Source: an uncultured Clostridium sp.
GTDB taxonomy: Bacteria > Bacillota > Clostridia > UBA1212 > UBA1255
DNA length: 64,000 nt
Direction: 5' to 3'
NCBI GenBank assembly: GCA_900543695.1
Contig: UQSG01000005.1
Coordinates: 35,198-99,197, forward strand
A program made the position numbers and the translations under genes. Numbering within the stretch: the stretch's first letter is position 1; every line of letters starts with the position of its first letter. Shown piece by piece: positions 42,540-50,825 of the stretch. The notes under the pieces were generated by a model, which saw nothing but the letters and a program-made list of their open reading frames with translations, ran no database searches and was not told the origin of the DNA.

Positions 42540-43562
42540 TTATAAACGAGCCTTCCGTCTCAGCGCTTTCGCTGAAACCGCTGACAGAAGCGCGGCTAAG
42601 CAGAGGATCGATATGCTCAGATCTCCTGTGCCAGGATTCGGATCGGCCGGCTCAGGATCTGTAGGCTCCGGATCCGTCGGTTCAGGATCAACCGGCTCCG
42701 GATCTGTCGGTTCCTCTTCCTCTCCGGAAATCGAAATATTATCGATATCGATAGCATTTTCCCGCACTCCGAACCCAAGGTAGCAGTCTTCCGCCGCAAC
42801 GCGCGCACTGTCAGTACGGAAGAGCTCGGTTCCAGACGCATCTTTTACAACGGCAGTCTTATAATATACGCCTTCTAAGTATTCCGGAATTTCCGTTGCG
42901 GCGTCCTCCGGGTACGTTCCCTCATTAGAAAGCTCCACAGTAGCCGCAAGCGCGTCTTCGACGTAAATTTTGACAACGGAGCCGTCGTCCTCCACCTTCA
43001 GCGTCGTAAATTCTTTCCAGTCCGGATTCCCTTCTACCACGATATCCGCATAGGCGCAGCTGGTGCCCCAGGGGCCCTCCGCTCTTGTTTTCACCGCAAG
43101 GCGGATTCCGTCGATTACGGGATAAATGACGATCCCGACTGCACCGATCGAAGAGCTGCCCTCCATTCCGCCCTTTTCTGCATAGAAATCCCATTCGTAG
43201 AGATTAAACACATCGCCCGTTCTGATGAAAACGCCCAGCCAGTCCGCCTTCGGCGTTTCCGTTCTGAGATCGACGGAAAAGGTATACGGCGCATCTACGG
43301 TTTTTGCGGACTGAAGCTCCAGCAGGCCAGACGCGTTCAGATAACGGTTTCCTTCTTCTTCCGCAATTACGCTTGCCGCTTCGCCCTGTCCGTTCTTCTC
43401 CACCCAGTCTTTTGAAAAAATTTCTGTGTTGTTGGAAATGGTCCCGACGGTTTCCTCTTCAAAGCTGCCGTCTCCGGTCAATGCAGCGGCGCTGACCGCT
43501 CCTCCCACGCAGAACATGCTCAGCAGGCACAGGAGCAATCCAACGCAAATTGTCTTCTTCAT
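42540..43562 (-). CDS. Anchored lectin-like surface protein, paralogue of 40412-41509
   Basis: This encodes 340 residues with a signal peptide (GLLLCLLSMFCVGGAVSA). A LamG-like domain of about 235 residues shares RTGDVFNLYEWDFYAEKGG, SSSIGAVGIVI, GIRLAVKT, YYKTAVVKDASGTELFRTD and VRENAIDIDNI with its paralogue. A linker of repeated DPEP(T/V/A) units (about 283-308) follows, then GTGD, a hydrophobic span and the tail LRRKARL. The repeat in the DNA also opens a low-complexity frame on the other strand. GGGAGG precedes the ATG. Surface carbohydrate-binding role inferred. Confidence 0.7.
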   Translation of the reverse strand: MKKTICVGLLLCLLSMFCVGGAVSAAALTGDGSFEEETVGTISNNTEIFSKDWVEKNGQGEAASVIAEEEGNRYLNASGLLELQSAKTVDAPYTFSVDLRTETPKADWLGVFIRTGDVFNLYEWDFYAEKGGMEGSSSIGAVGIVIYPVIDGIRLAVKTRAEGPWGTSCAYADIVVEGNPDWKEFTTLKVEDDGSVVKIYVEDALAATVELSNEGTYPEDAATEIPEYLEGVYYKTAVVKDASGTELFRTDSARVAAEDCYLGFGVRENAIDIDNISISGEEEEPTDPEPVDPEPTDPEPTDPEPADPNPGTGDLSISILCLAALLSAVSAKALRRKARL

Positions 43563-43656
43563 AGTAAATATGCCTCCCTTTTTTGGAAAATTTAATGAAA
43601 ATATAATAAACCGGAACGTAAAAAAACAGTTAGTTCAATCTTGCCGCGTTATTGCA

Positions 43657-45066
43657 TTATTTTTGCATACTCAGCTTTTCAAAAAGCATTTCAACGCCGC
43701 GGATTACGGCCATCTCGCTTTTCCTGCTGCACTGAGGCAGATTATACCAATGCGGCGCGTTGATGATTTCATAATGTCCGGACAGAATTTCTTTCGTTCC
43801 CGCCTCTTTTGCGCAGATCGTCTTTCCGTACCAGTACTCCATATCGCTGAGCAGAGCGTCGTCCATTTTAAATTCGGAAGCAGGCGCCAAATAGCCGTTC
43901 GTACCGTTGGCATGTCCGACGATAAAAACAGAGTCCGTCTCCAGACCGTGTATCCCGCAAATAGCTTCCAGACGGTTTCCGGTCTCACAAAAAATTTCGA
44001 ACGGCAGAAAAAGGAACGCTGCCCGGTCCGACAATCGGAGCAGCTGCAGCTCCGCAGACAAAGAATTTTCGCGAGGCGTTTCTTCCCATTCGAGCGTCTC
44101 GCACAAAGCCTTTTGATGCCAATAAATTTCCCGGACAATCCGCCTGCTTTCAAATGAATCCTCTGCGGATCCGCGTTTTTCCTCAAAAAAATCAATTGTT
44201 TTTTGCAGAACAGCCTTCGGCGGGTATGGCAGCATTGGAATCTTAACGGTAATGGAAGCAAGCTGCGGCGCGCAGGCCGAGACGCAGCCATCATTTTCAA
44301 AATTTTCCAAAGCGGATAACACTTTATCCGCAAGCTCGCCGCCGAGTGCCGCAATCCGCTCGTCATCGCCCAATTCGTCCGGAAGAAGAGGATCTGCATC
44401 CGCGCCTCTGCCCTGCAGGAACAGAAACGGAACGCCGGGATATTTTTCCTGTGCAGCCTGCGTGAGCACGGAAGGATAATCCGCAGAAAGCAGCATCCCG
44501 GAAGAGCAGGTCGCATGGCAGGACGCCAGCACCAGCGCTCCTTTTAAGGAATTTTCCGTGTCATAAAAGCCGCAGATTTTGATTCTTCTGTCACAGAGCT
44601 CCCTCCCGCGCCGGTTTCCCATCAGAGACAGCTCGTCCCCGCGCAGAAATACGGGGCTGCATGGAGATGCCGTTTGAAACGCTTCCTGCACCGTTAAAGC
44701 GGCGCACATTCCAATCTGATCCCACAAATAATAATTAATCGGAAGATCTCCCAGCACCCCGCTGGCCGGAGCAGAATGCGTATGCGTCGCACAGACCGTA
44801 ACGCAGTCCGGCGTCAGGCCATTCCGCCTCGCGATGCTTCGCTTCAAGCCCAAAGCGATCCGTTTTTCAAAGCCGCATGCGTCAAATACAGCAAGCGCAT
44901 ACCGAAAGCTTCCGGCGCATATTACAAACGCTTTCACGTACAAAGGATCACGGACACCCTCCGCCGGAGTGATTCTTTCCCCGAAGCCGTCCAGGTAGAC
45001 CGCCTGAGCATCCGGTGTAATAACAGTCTGCGCAAAGCCAAATCTCGTAGAATTTTCAGTTTTCAT
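43657..45066 (-). CDS. Neutral/alkaline ceramidase-like hydrolase, cytoplasmic
   Basis: This encodes 469 residues of the neutral ceramidase superfamily. Zinc-site segments are ATHTHSAPASG (near 95) and SCHATCSSGMLLSADYPSVL (near 195), and the FLQGRGADADPLLP segment sits where ceramidases have NGDxSPN-like sequence. True ceramidases are secreted and carry a C-terminal Ig-like domain; here there is no signal peptide and that domain is missing or short. The enzyme probably cleaves an amide or ester in the cytoplasm, substrate unknown. AAGGTGA lies upstream of the ATG at 45066; the longer frame to 45135 overlaps the SIS gene. Third gene of the kinase-SIS-hydrolase operon. Confidence 0.75.
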   Translation of the reverse strand: MKTENSTRFGFAQTVITPDAQAVYLDGFGERITPAEGVRDPLYVKAFVICAGSFRYALAVFDACGFEKRIALGLKRSIARRNGLTPDCVTVCATHTHSAPASGVLGDLPINYYLWDQIGMCAALTVQEAFQTASPCSPVFLRGDELSLMGNRRGRELCDRRIKICGFYDTENSLKGALVLASCHATCSSGMLLSADYPSVLTQAAQEKYPGVPFLFLQGRGADADPLLPDELGDDERIAALGGELADKVLSALENFENDGCVSACAPQLASITVKIPMLPYPPKAVLQKTIDFFEEKRGSAEDSFESRRIVREIYWHQKALCETLEWEETPRENSLSAELQLLRLSDRAAFLFLPFEIFCETGNRLEAICGIHGLETDSVFIVGHANGTNGYLAPASEFKMDDALLSDMEYWYGKTICAKEAGTKEILSGHYEIINAPHWYNLPQCSRKSEMAVIRGVEMLFEKLSMQK

Positions 45067-45079
45067 TTTTGCTTCACCT

Positions 45080-45814
45080 TTAAAATATTCTGATAATATT
45101 TCTGTATTTTTCAAAATAAAGCGAATTGGCCGCATCTCCCCCGTCGACGTTGCTGCTCAGAAATACCTCCGGCCGTTCGCCTGTCTTCTGCGCGCGTTCC
45201 TGCAGCAGTGCGACCACGCGGCATACAATTTCCTGCAGCAGTGCAGCGCCCATCACCGTAGAGGTCGGGCCGCACCGGACACCTGAAATCTCCAGGCAGG
45301 CGTCTCCCGGCTCGCCGCAGTTATCGATGACGATATCGCAGAGATCACAGAGCTTCAAACCGTCTGCATGTCTGGAAGCGCAGCTCGCAGAATGACTGAG
45401 GCTGGTAATGCATACCGTTTTCATATTTCTTTTTCCCGCAGCCTGCGCCATTTCAACGATAACGGGATTTCTTCCCGAATTTGAAAAGAGCAGCATAACA
45501 TCTCCCGGCGCAATTTCTTTATAATTTTCAAGCAGGAGCTCCGCATATCCCGAAAGGCGTTCCAGCTTACTGCTGCGGAACGCGCCTCTGTGAAGCATCA
45601 AAGCGTCCTCTAAAATCGGGTATACGCGTACAAGACCGCCTGCTCTGTAAAAAATTTCCTCTGCAAGCATATGGGAGTGCCCCGTTCCAAATGCATACAC
45701 CATTTTCCCTTCGGCAAGCGCAGCCGCAATCGTCTCCGCCGCAGCCGCTATATTTTTCTCCTGTGACTCCCGCGCTTTTTTCAGAAGTGTTTCAATTTTA
45801 TCAATATAATGCAT
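45080..45814 (-). CDS. SIS-domain sugar-phosphate-binding protein (UPF0309-like)
   Basis: This encodes 244 residues with one SIS domain: FGTGHSHMLAEEIFYRAGG near 40-60 and the LFSNSGRNPVIVEMAQAAGKR phosphosugar loop near 108-128. The layout matches UPF0309 'sugar isomerase domain' proteins, which bind phosphosugars. A conserved GxSTVMGAALLQE helix follows. It lies 12 bases after the kinase gene, so it could isomerise or deaminate the phosphosugar the kinase makes; the reaction is not known. Confidence 0.78.
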   Translation of the reverse strand: MHYIDKIETLLKKARESQEKNIAAAAETIAAALAEGKMVYAFGTGHSHMLAEEIFYRAGGLVRVYPILEDALMLHRGAFRSSKLERLSGYAELLLENYKEIAPGDVMLLFSNSGRNPVIVEMAQAAGKRNMKTVCITSLSHSASCASRHADGLKLCDLCDIVIDNCGEPGDACLEISGVRCGPTSTVMGAALLQEIVCRVVALLQERAQKTGERPEVFLSSNVDGGDAANSLYFEKYRNIIRIF

Positions 45815-45826
45815 ACCATTTCTCCT

Positions 45827-46783
45827 TCATCTCTGTTCTATCATTCGCTTGGCATAAATCACGGCGGCATATTCCGGGGGCATCTGCGCCTCTTTGATTT
45901 CTGCAAGCGGATATTTCAAACGGATTCCCCGGTCGAAGCTGTCTCTTACAAAATGATTGTTTGTCAAAACGCTTCCGTATATTCCGATTAAAGGACGGCT
46001 TTCAGGCGGGCAGTTCATTCTGCCGATCAGGCGAACCCCGCATTCAGCCAGCCGTTTTCCTGCTTTTTCCAAAATACGGACGGCCTCTTTACATCCTCTT
46101 TCCGCACAGAAATATACAATTTTGGAAAATTCCGCTACTCTGGCGCGGCTGTTATGCTCCCCGTGAAAGCAGTTGATCAGCTCTCTGGGATGCGATACGC
46201 CGTAATAATCCAGCGCAGCCGCGGAAAGCATGCCTCCCGTCTTGGCAATATCCCGATAGCCGAATTTGTCAAACGCATCAAAAATGTATTGAAACGCGGC
46301 CACCGCGATATCGTATCCGCTTCCCGTATCGTTAATAGGAAAGCCCCACCCTCCCGCAACGTAAAAGCCGCCGTTCTCGTCGATCGCCGCTCCCATGGAG
46401 CCGGTTCCGCTTACGATCAAAGCACCCGCTTTTCCCTGCGTTAATCCATAAAGCGCCATATATACGTCGCTTTTGATATAGATCTCTGTCATGGGACCGA
46501 GTGGAAGATGCGTTCTGATTTTCCGGGTAAAATTTTCCGTATGCGGATTGACGCAAATGTCGTCCTGCGCCGGATCGCCGATCGAAACCGCCCGGATTTT
46601 CGCATAATCGATATGCAGATCTTCCATAATATATTTGAAATTTGAAAACGCTTTGTCAACGCCGATGTTGTTATAATTGATGCTGGCTCCCTCGGAGCCT
46701 GCTATGATCCTGCCTCCGGCATCTACGGCAGATACCCGCGTTTTCGTTCCCCCTCCGTCTACTCCAATAATGATCGAACACAT
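45827..46783 (-). CDS. BadF/BadG-type N-acetylglucosamine kinase-like protein
   Basis: This encodes 318 residues of the ASKHA kinase fold. Phosphate-1 is GVDGGGTKTRVSAVD at the N-terminus, phosphate-2 is LIVSGTGSMGAAID near 123, then GGWGFPINDTGSGYDI. This is the pattern of eukaryote-type N-acetylglucosamine kinases and their bacterial relatives. It probably phosphorylates an amino sugar. The ATG at 46783 is used because AGGTGA is five bases upstream. First gene of the kinase-SIS-hydrolase operon. Confidence 0.8.
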   Translation of the reverse strand: MCSIIIGVDGGGTKTRVSAVDAGGRIIAGSEGASINYNNIGVDKAFSNFKYIMEDLHIDYAKIRAVSIGDPAQDDICVNPHTENFTRKIRTHLPLGPMTEIYIKSDVYMALYGLTQGKAGALIVSGTGSMGAAIDENGGFYVAGGWGFPINDTGSGYDIAVAAFQYIFDAFDKFGYRDIAKTGGMLSAAALDYYGVSHPRELINCFHGEHNSRARVAEFSKIVYFCAERGCKEAVRILEKAGKRLAECGVRLIGRMNCPPESRPLIGIYGSVLTNNHFVRDSFDRGIRLKYPLAEIKEAQMPPEYAAVIYAKRMIEQR

Positions 46784-46902
46784 TGCAATCACCTGTCTGT
46801 CTTTTCTCAGACTCCAGTATAAACGGCTTCCCTATAAAAGCAGTAGAACAATAATTGTATTTTATTGGATTATATTACGTAGAATTTCGGAGCAAGACGG
46901 AA

Positions 46903-46931
46903 AATCCCCGGATTGTTTTGATCCGGGGATT
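46903..46931 (-). terminator. Hairpin terminator after the Cys-rich small protein gene
   Basis: A perfect 11-bp stem AATCCCCGGAT/ATCCGGGGATT (46903-46913 with 46921-46931) has a 7-base loop. On the minus strand it ends in GATTTTCC. It separates the small gene from the kinase operon. Confidence 0.65.
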
Positions 46932-46993
46932 CTTCATGTCGACGATTTTTCGTTCATCCTGCTTTTCTGAAAGCTCTTTCTCACCGATTCAGA

Positions 46994-47128
46994 TTAGCAG
47001 CCGCAGCCACAGTTGTTGTTGTTGGCGCATCCGCAGCCGTCATCGCTGAGAATCGCGAGGATGGCAACGATGAGGATGATCCACCAAAGGCAATCCTGAT
47101 TTATAAAATCAAAGCAACCACAAGCCAT
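46994..47128 (-). CDS. 44-residue Cys-rich hydrophobic small protein
   Basis: A short open frame with a strong GGAGG nine bases before its ATG and a terminator after its stop. The 44-residue product begins MACGCFDF, has one hydrophobic segment (about 14-28, LWWIILIVAILAILS) and ends in a Cys/Gly/Asn-rich tail with GCGC at both steps. Eight cysteines in 44 residues suggest metal binding or crosslinking. It resembles the YjcZ-like or chorion-class small proteins of Bacillota, some of which are spore-associated. That link is weak. It is divergent from the lipoate genes. Confidence 0.65.
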   Translation of the reverse strand: MACGCFDFINQDCLWWIILIVAILAILSDDGCGCANNNNCGCGC

Positions 47129-47213
47129 ATTTTATGTCCTCCAAATTACTCGTTACATCTATATACTATGCTTCCACCGCGGCGGACGTCACAGCCGAAA
47201 GGAAATAAATTTC

Positions 47214-47243
47214 TTGCCTTCCTGCACTCGTTTGAGGTATTAT
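47214..47243 (+). promoter_or_regulatory. Promoter of the lipoate uptake/ligase pair
   Basis: TTGCCT (47214-47219), 18-base spacer, TATTAT (47238-47243), about 48 bases before the ECF S-component start. No riboswitch-like fold was recognised in the short leader. Confidence 0.45.
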
Positions 47244-47290
47244 TTATAAGCCGTCAGACACGGCAATTTGTTTATAGGAGGAAAGCGCAT

Positions 47291-47827
47291 ATGCAGCCTA
47301 TCAAGGGAGCAAGACAAACAGAGCTTATCGTAATGATCGCTTTATTTTCAGCGCTGATCACCGTAATGACCGCATTTATCAAGATACCCACTCCGCTTGG
47401 CTATATCCATATCGGCGACGCGTTCATTTTTGCGGCCGCAATGCTGCTTGGTCCGTATGCGGCGATTCCCGCAATGATCGGCTCGGGTTTGGCCGATTTT
47501 ATAACCGCTTATTTTATGTACATACCGGTAACGATTCTGATCAAAGGACTGATGGGGCTGCTTTCCGGATTTGTGCTCGCGCGCAAGAAGCGTCCCCTAC
47601 CGTTGAAATTCACGTTTTTTCTGGAAACGGGATTGATTTTTGCCCTGTGTGAACTCATTATGGTCGCCGGCTATTTCGTATTTGAGCTGTTTTTCTATCA
47701 TTTCGCGGCCGCACTCGGCGCCGTGCCGTTCAATCTCATTCAAGGCGCTGCGGGTATTATCATCGGCCTGGTCCTGATCCCCGTGCTTCAGAAGCTGAAC
47801 ATAAAAAATTATAAAATCAATCGATGA
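47291..47827 (+). CDS. ECF transporter S component, probably for lipoate
   Basis: This encodes 178 residues and five to six membrane segments. It has the S-component pattern: a charged start, then ALFSALITVMTAFIKIP, GYIHIGDAFIFAAAMLLGP and a C-terminal GAAGIIIGLVLIPVL helix. S components bind one vitamin and use the shared ECF ATPases encoded elsewhere. The gene is translationally coupled to a lipoate-protein ligase gene (stop of one inside ATGA), which points to lipoate as the substrate. GGAGG lies nine bases before the ATG at 47291, whereas the frame back to 47168 lacks a site. Confidence 0.75.
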   Translation: MQPIKGARQTELIVMIALFSALITVMTAFIKIPTPLGYIHIGDAFIFAAAMLLGPYAAIPAMIGSGLADFITAYFMYIPVTILIKGLMGLLSGFVLARKKRPLPLKFTFFLETGLIFALCELIMVAGYFVFELFFYHFAAALGAVPFNLIQGAAGIIIGLVLIPVLQKLNIKNYKINR

Positions 47828-47844
47828 AGACAGGAGAATGTAAA

Positions 47845-48864
47845 ATGAAGTCGCTGCGTCTTGTGCTTTCAAAATCATATGACCCTTGGTTTAATCTGGC
47901 GCTGGAGGAGCTTTTATACGATACGATCCCCGAGAACACCGTCATCCTTTACCTATGGCAGAATCAAAATACCGTCGTGATCGGCAAATCGCAGAATGCA
48001 TGGAAAGAATGCCGCGTGTCGGAGCTGGAAGCAGACGGAGGAAAGCTTGCGCGCCGGCCCTCCGGCGGCGGCGCAGTATTTCATGATCTGGGGAATCTCT
48101 GTTACACCTTTCTCGCCTCCTCCGGCCTGTACGACCTGGAAAAACAGCTGAGCGTCATTCTCGCGGCTGTTGGCGAGCAGGGCATCGAAGCCAGGTTTAC
48201 GGGGAGAAACGATATTACGACATGCGACGGCAGAAAATTTTCCGGGAATGCATTCCGCTTTTCCAGCGGGAAAGGGCTGATGCACGGCACACTGCTTCTG
48301 GATACCGATCCCGAGAAAATCGCTCGTTATCTTCAGGTGTCCAAGGCCAAGATGCAGGCGAAGGGAATCGATTCGGTACGCGCGCGCGTCATAAATCTGA
48401 TTGAACGAAATCCGGCAATTACACCAGAGAGTATGAACGCTTCCTTGAAGAAAGCGTTCCGCGCGCAGTACGGCTCCTGGGATGCGGAGGAGGTTTTCTC
48501 CGATGCGGAAATTTCGGGCAGACTGAAGGAGCTGTATGAAAAACAATCCTCCTGGGAATGGCGGCTTGGCGAAACGCCGGAATTCGATATGTCTTTTGAA
48601 ACGAGGTTTTCCTGGGGAGGCTTTGAGGTTTCTCTTTCTGCCCAAAAAGGGGTGATTCAAGGAATCGAGCTGTACACGGATGCAATGGACGCGGAACTGG
48701 CCGGGCTTTTAAAGGACAGCCTGCGCGGCTGCAGGCTGTCCTTCGATGAAATCAGCGATAAAATAAAGGCTTCCGTGGCTCTGCTTGCCGCGGGCGGAAG
48801 CATGCTCGCAGATCCGGCTCAGGTCTCCGGAGATTTATGCGGCTGGTTTGCTGAGATTCTTTGA
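47845..48864 (+). CDS. lplA: Lipoate-protein ligase A
   Basis: This encodes 339 residues. The ligase hallmark is RRPSGGGAVFHDLGN near 71, followed by GRNDITTCDGRKFSGNAF with the lipoate-binding Lys, and a C-terminal accessory domain (about 250-339). It activates lipoate with ATP and attaches it to E2 or glycine cleavage H protein lysines. The start at 47845 has AGGAG eight bases before it. Placement behind an ECF S component suggests salvage of external lipoate; no lipoate synthase gene is in the window. Confidence 0.92.
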   Translation: MKSLRLVLSKSYDPWFNLALEELLYDTIPENTVILYLWQNQNTVVIGKSQNAWKECRVSELEADGGKLARRPSGGGAVFHDLGNLCYTFLASSGLYDLEKQLSVILAAVGEQGIEARFTGRNDITTCDGRKFSGNAFRFSSGKGLMHGTLLLDTDPEKIARYLQVSKAKMQAKGIDSVRARVINLIERNPAITPESMNASLKKAFRAQYGSWDAEEVFSDAEISGRLKELYEKQSSWEWRLGETPEFDMSFETRFSWGGFEVSLSAQKGVIQGIELYTDAMDAELAGLLKDSLRGCRLSFDEISDKIKASVALLAAGGSMLADPAQVSGDLCGWFAEIL

Positions 48865-48873
48865 ATTTATTTT

Positions 48874-49365
48874 TCATTCCATACAGCAGTTCTTGTATTT
48901 TTTACCGCTGCCACATGGGCACGGATCGTTGCGGCCGATTTTATGGCTTACTGCCTGGCAGGACTGCCGGTACTCTTTCAAAAGCGTATTTCTTTCTTCC
49001 TGCGTCAGGATTCCGTCCCATTCCGGCAGATTGTATAGCCAGTCCGCTTTTGCCTTGTGCATATTTTTATACAGCTCGTTCCATACGATCCTGAGCGTCA
49101 CGTCGCTGTCGGCCTCCAATTCGTCCACATTGACGGGAGCTTCCAGCGAGGTATTGATTCCGTCGACAAAGCCGCCGAATTCGTCTTCGGAGAGGCCGAG
49201 TTCCGCCGCAAGGTCGGACGCCTTTCCGGAAAGCTCCTGCTTCTGTTCGCGCAGAATCTTGGCGTATGCATTTTTTTCTTTTTCGTAATATGCTTCCAGT
49301 ATTTTCTTTGCGTTGGCGGGATTCGCTTTTTCAATGCTTTCCTGCCATCTTTGATAGAGTCCCAT
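48874..49365 (-). CDS. SEC-C zinc-motif protein
   Basis: This encodes 163 residues that are mostly charged helix and end in the SEC-C motif DPCPCGSGKKYKNCC, a short zinc-binding tail like that of SecA. The rest does not match SecA. Proteins of this kind are of unknown function; a link to ribosome or nascent-chain contact is suggested by other SEC-C proteins. A GGAGG site precedes the ATG and the gene follows the TrmH-type methylase by 13 bases. Confidence 0.78.
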   Translation of the reverse strand: MGLYQRWQESIEKANPANAKKILEAYYEKEKNAYAKILREQKQELSGKASDLAAELGLSEDEFGGFVDGINTSLEAPVNVDELEADSDVTLRIVWNELYKNMHKAKADWLYNLPEWDGILTQEERNTLLKEYRQSCQAVSHKIGRNDPCPCGSGKKYKNCCME

Positions 49366-49378
49366 TTCGATTGCCTCC

Positions 49379-50164
49379 TTATTTTTTTCTGCGTGTTTCG
49401 TACATCATCAGCGCCGCTGCGACCGATGCATTTAAAGATTCTACGCCGGCCTCCATACGGATCGTAACGAGCTGATCGCATAATCTCAGCATGCGGGAGG
49501 ATAGTCCGTTTGCTTCATTTCCAAGCGCGATGGCAAGTTTTCCGGCAAATTCTGTTTCAAATAGATCCTTTCCTCCCCTGGGATGCGCTGCGTAAATTCG
49601 AAATCCTGTATGCTTTGCTTCCTCAGCGATCTGTATCAGGTCGCCTCTGCACTGTATGATTTTAATCTTCAGCAGACAGCCCGCAGTGGAACGGACCACC
49701 TTCGGGTTATACGCGTCGACGCAGCCTTCGGATGCGATAAGAGCCCGAAATCCGGCTGCCGCCGCCGTTCTGATGACCGTTCCCAGATTTCCCGGATCCC
49801 GCAGATCCTCCAAAAGCAGAATATGATCCTCCCTCACCAAAACCTGATGAAGGTCATGCTTTGCAATTTTACAGATCGCGGCGATTCCCTGCGGCGTCAT
49901 GGTGCCGGAAATTTTCCGAAACAGAGGATCTGATAAAACCGCCGTCGGAATTCCTCCGTTCCCTGCAAGGGAGAAGGCCTCCGATGCCGCAAAGGTCTGA
50001 GAAAAAATCAGCTGACGAACGCAGCCGGCCGCCAGCGCTTCCGAAACGGCGCGCCGGCCCTCCATCAAAAAGCACCCGGAGCGCGCCCTTTCCCGTTTTT
50101 CGGAGAGCGCGGCGGCATATTTTACAAGATCGTTGTCTTTCGACGTAATAACTTTTTCGTTCAT
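49379..50164 (-). CDS. TrmH/SpoU-family RNA 2'-O-methyltransferase
   Basis: This encodes 261 residues. An N-terminal substrate-binding domain (about 1-95) is followed by the trefoil-knot SPOUT domain, with LLLEDLRDPGNLGTVIRTAAAAG, LAIALGNEANGLS and a final VESLNASVAAALMMYE. It 2'-O-methylates an rRNA or tRNA nucleotide; the family member (RlmB-like or TsnR-like) cannot be fixed. It lies 93 bases downstream of rplT, an arrangement common in Clostridia. Confidence 0.85.
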   Translation of the reverse strand: MNEKVITSKDNDLVKYAAALSEKRERARSGCFLMEGRRAVSEALAAGCVRQLIFSQTFAASEAFSLAGNGGIPTAVLSDPLFRKISGTMTPQGIAAICKIAKHDLHQVLVREDHILLLEDLRDPGNLGTVIRTAAAAGFRALIASEGCVDAYNPKVVRSTAGCLLKIKIIQCRGDLIQIAEEAKHTGFRIYAAHPRGGKDLFETEFAGKLAIALGNEANGLSSRMLRLCDQLVTIRMEAGVESLNASVAAALMMYETRRKK

Positions 50165-50189
50165 ATACGGTCCGATCCAAAAAGAATCC

Positions 50190-50250
50190 CGGAGTCCGGC
50201 GCTTTCTGCAAGCGCTGCCTCAGACCTCGGGACGATGGATTCCTATGTGC
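50190..50250 (-). terminator. Possible terminator after rplT
   Basis: A two-part hairpin (outer TCCCGAG with CTCCGGGA, inner GCGCTT with AAGCGC on the minus strand) is followed by TTCTTTTT just before the methylase start. The stem has internal loops, so confidence is low and some read-through into the methylase is likely. Confidence 0.35.
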
Positions 50251-50257
50251 TTTTCGG

Positions 50258-50605
50258 TCAGGGTTTTACCTGGGCGACAAGCTTTGAAAAGCCCGCGCTG
50301 TCGTTCACCGCCATGTCCGCCAGAATTTTTCTGTCGAGCGCGATTCCTTTTACCTTAAGGGCGTGCATCAGCGTACTGTAAGACATTCCGTTGCTTCTTG
50401 CCGCGGCGTTGATTCTCGTGATCCAGAGCTTTCTGAAGTTTCGCTTTTTGTTTCTTCTGTCTCTGTAGGCGTACATCGCTGATTTGATGACGGCCTGATT
50501 TGCGGTTTTATATACCGTGCTTTTTCTTCCGAAATAACCTTTTGCAAGCTTTAATACTCTCTTACGCCTTGCTCTTGTCGCAACTGAATTCTTTACTCTT
50601 GACAT
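50258..50605 (-). CDS. rplT: 50S ribosomal protein L20
   Basis: A full-length 115-residue L20, starting MSRVKNSVATRARRKRVLKLAKGYFG and with the expected basic N-terminal extension and globular C-terminus. L20 is needed early in 50S assembly and represses its own operon in many bacteria. Last gene of infC-rpmI-rplT. Confidence 0.97.
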   Translation of the reverse strand: MSRVKNSVATRARRKRVLKLAKGYFGRKSTVYKTANQAVIKSAMYAYRDRRNKKRNFRKLWITRINAAARSNGMSYSTLMHALKVKGIALDRKILADMAVNDSAGFSKLVAQVKP

Positions 50606-50627
50606 AACTCAACAACCTCCCTGCTCT

Positions 50628-50825
50628 TTACGAATACGGCAGCATCTTTTTGATCGTAGCCGCATTGGAATCTGCCGCGTAGGCCGGCATTTTATGGCCC
50701 TTCTTGGCTTTCCTGGGTTTGCTGACGAGCCGGTGTCTCCTGCAGGCGTGACTCATTTTCACTTTCCCGTTTGCGCTGATCCTGAATCTTTTTTTCGAGG
50801 CGCTGTGTGTCTTTACTTTAGGCAT
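50628..50825 (-). CDS. rpmI: 50S ribosomal protein L35
   Basis: A 65-residue L35 (MPKVKTHSASKKRFRI...). Very basic and normal in length. It lies 22 bases before rplT and about 75 after infC, in the conserved order. Confidence 0.97.
   Translation of the reverse strand: MPKVKTHSASKKRFRISANGKVKMSHACRRHRLVSKPRKAKKGHKMPAYAADSNAATIKKMLPYS

Noticed and set aside
42663..42720. Short tandem repeat in DNA (units near GGATC-GTCGG-TTCAGG)
   Set aside because: Explained by the repeated DPEP codons of the surface-protein linker and not an independent repeat element.
42535..42783. Plus-strand low-complexity frame rich in Gly/Ser repeats
   Set aside because: It is the reverse reading of the DPEP linker repeats of the 42540-43562 surface protein.
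47129..47290. Possible vitamin riboswitch upstream of the ECF S component
   Set aside because: The predicted leader is under 50 bases, too short for a known vitamin riboswitch, and no conserved core was recognised.
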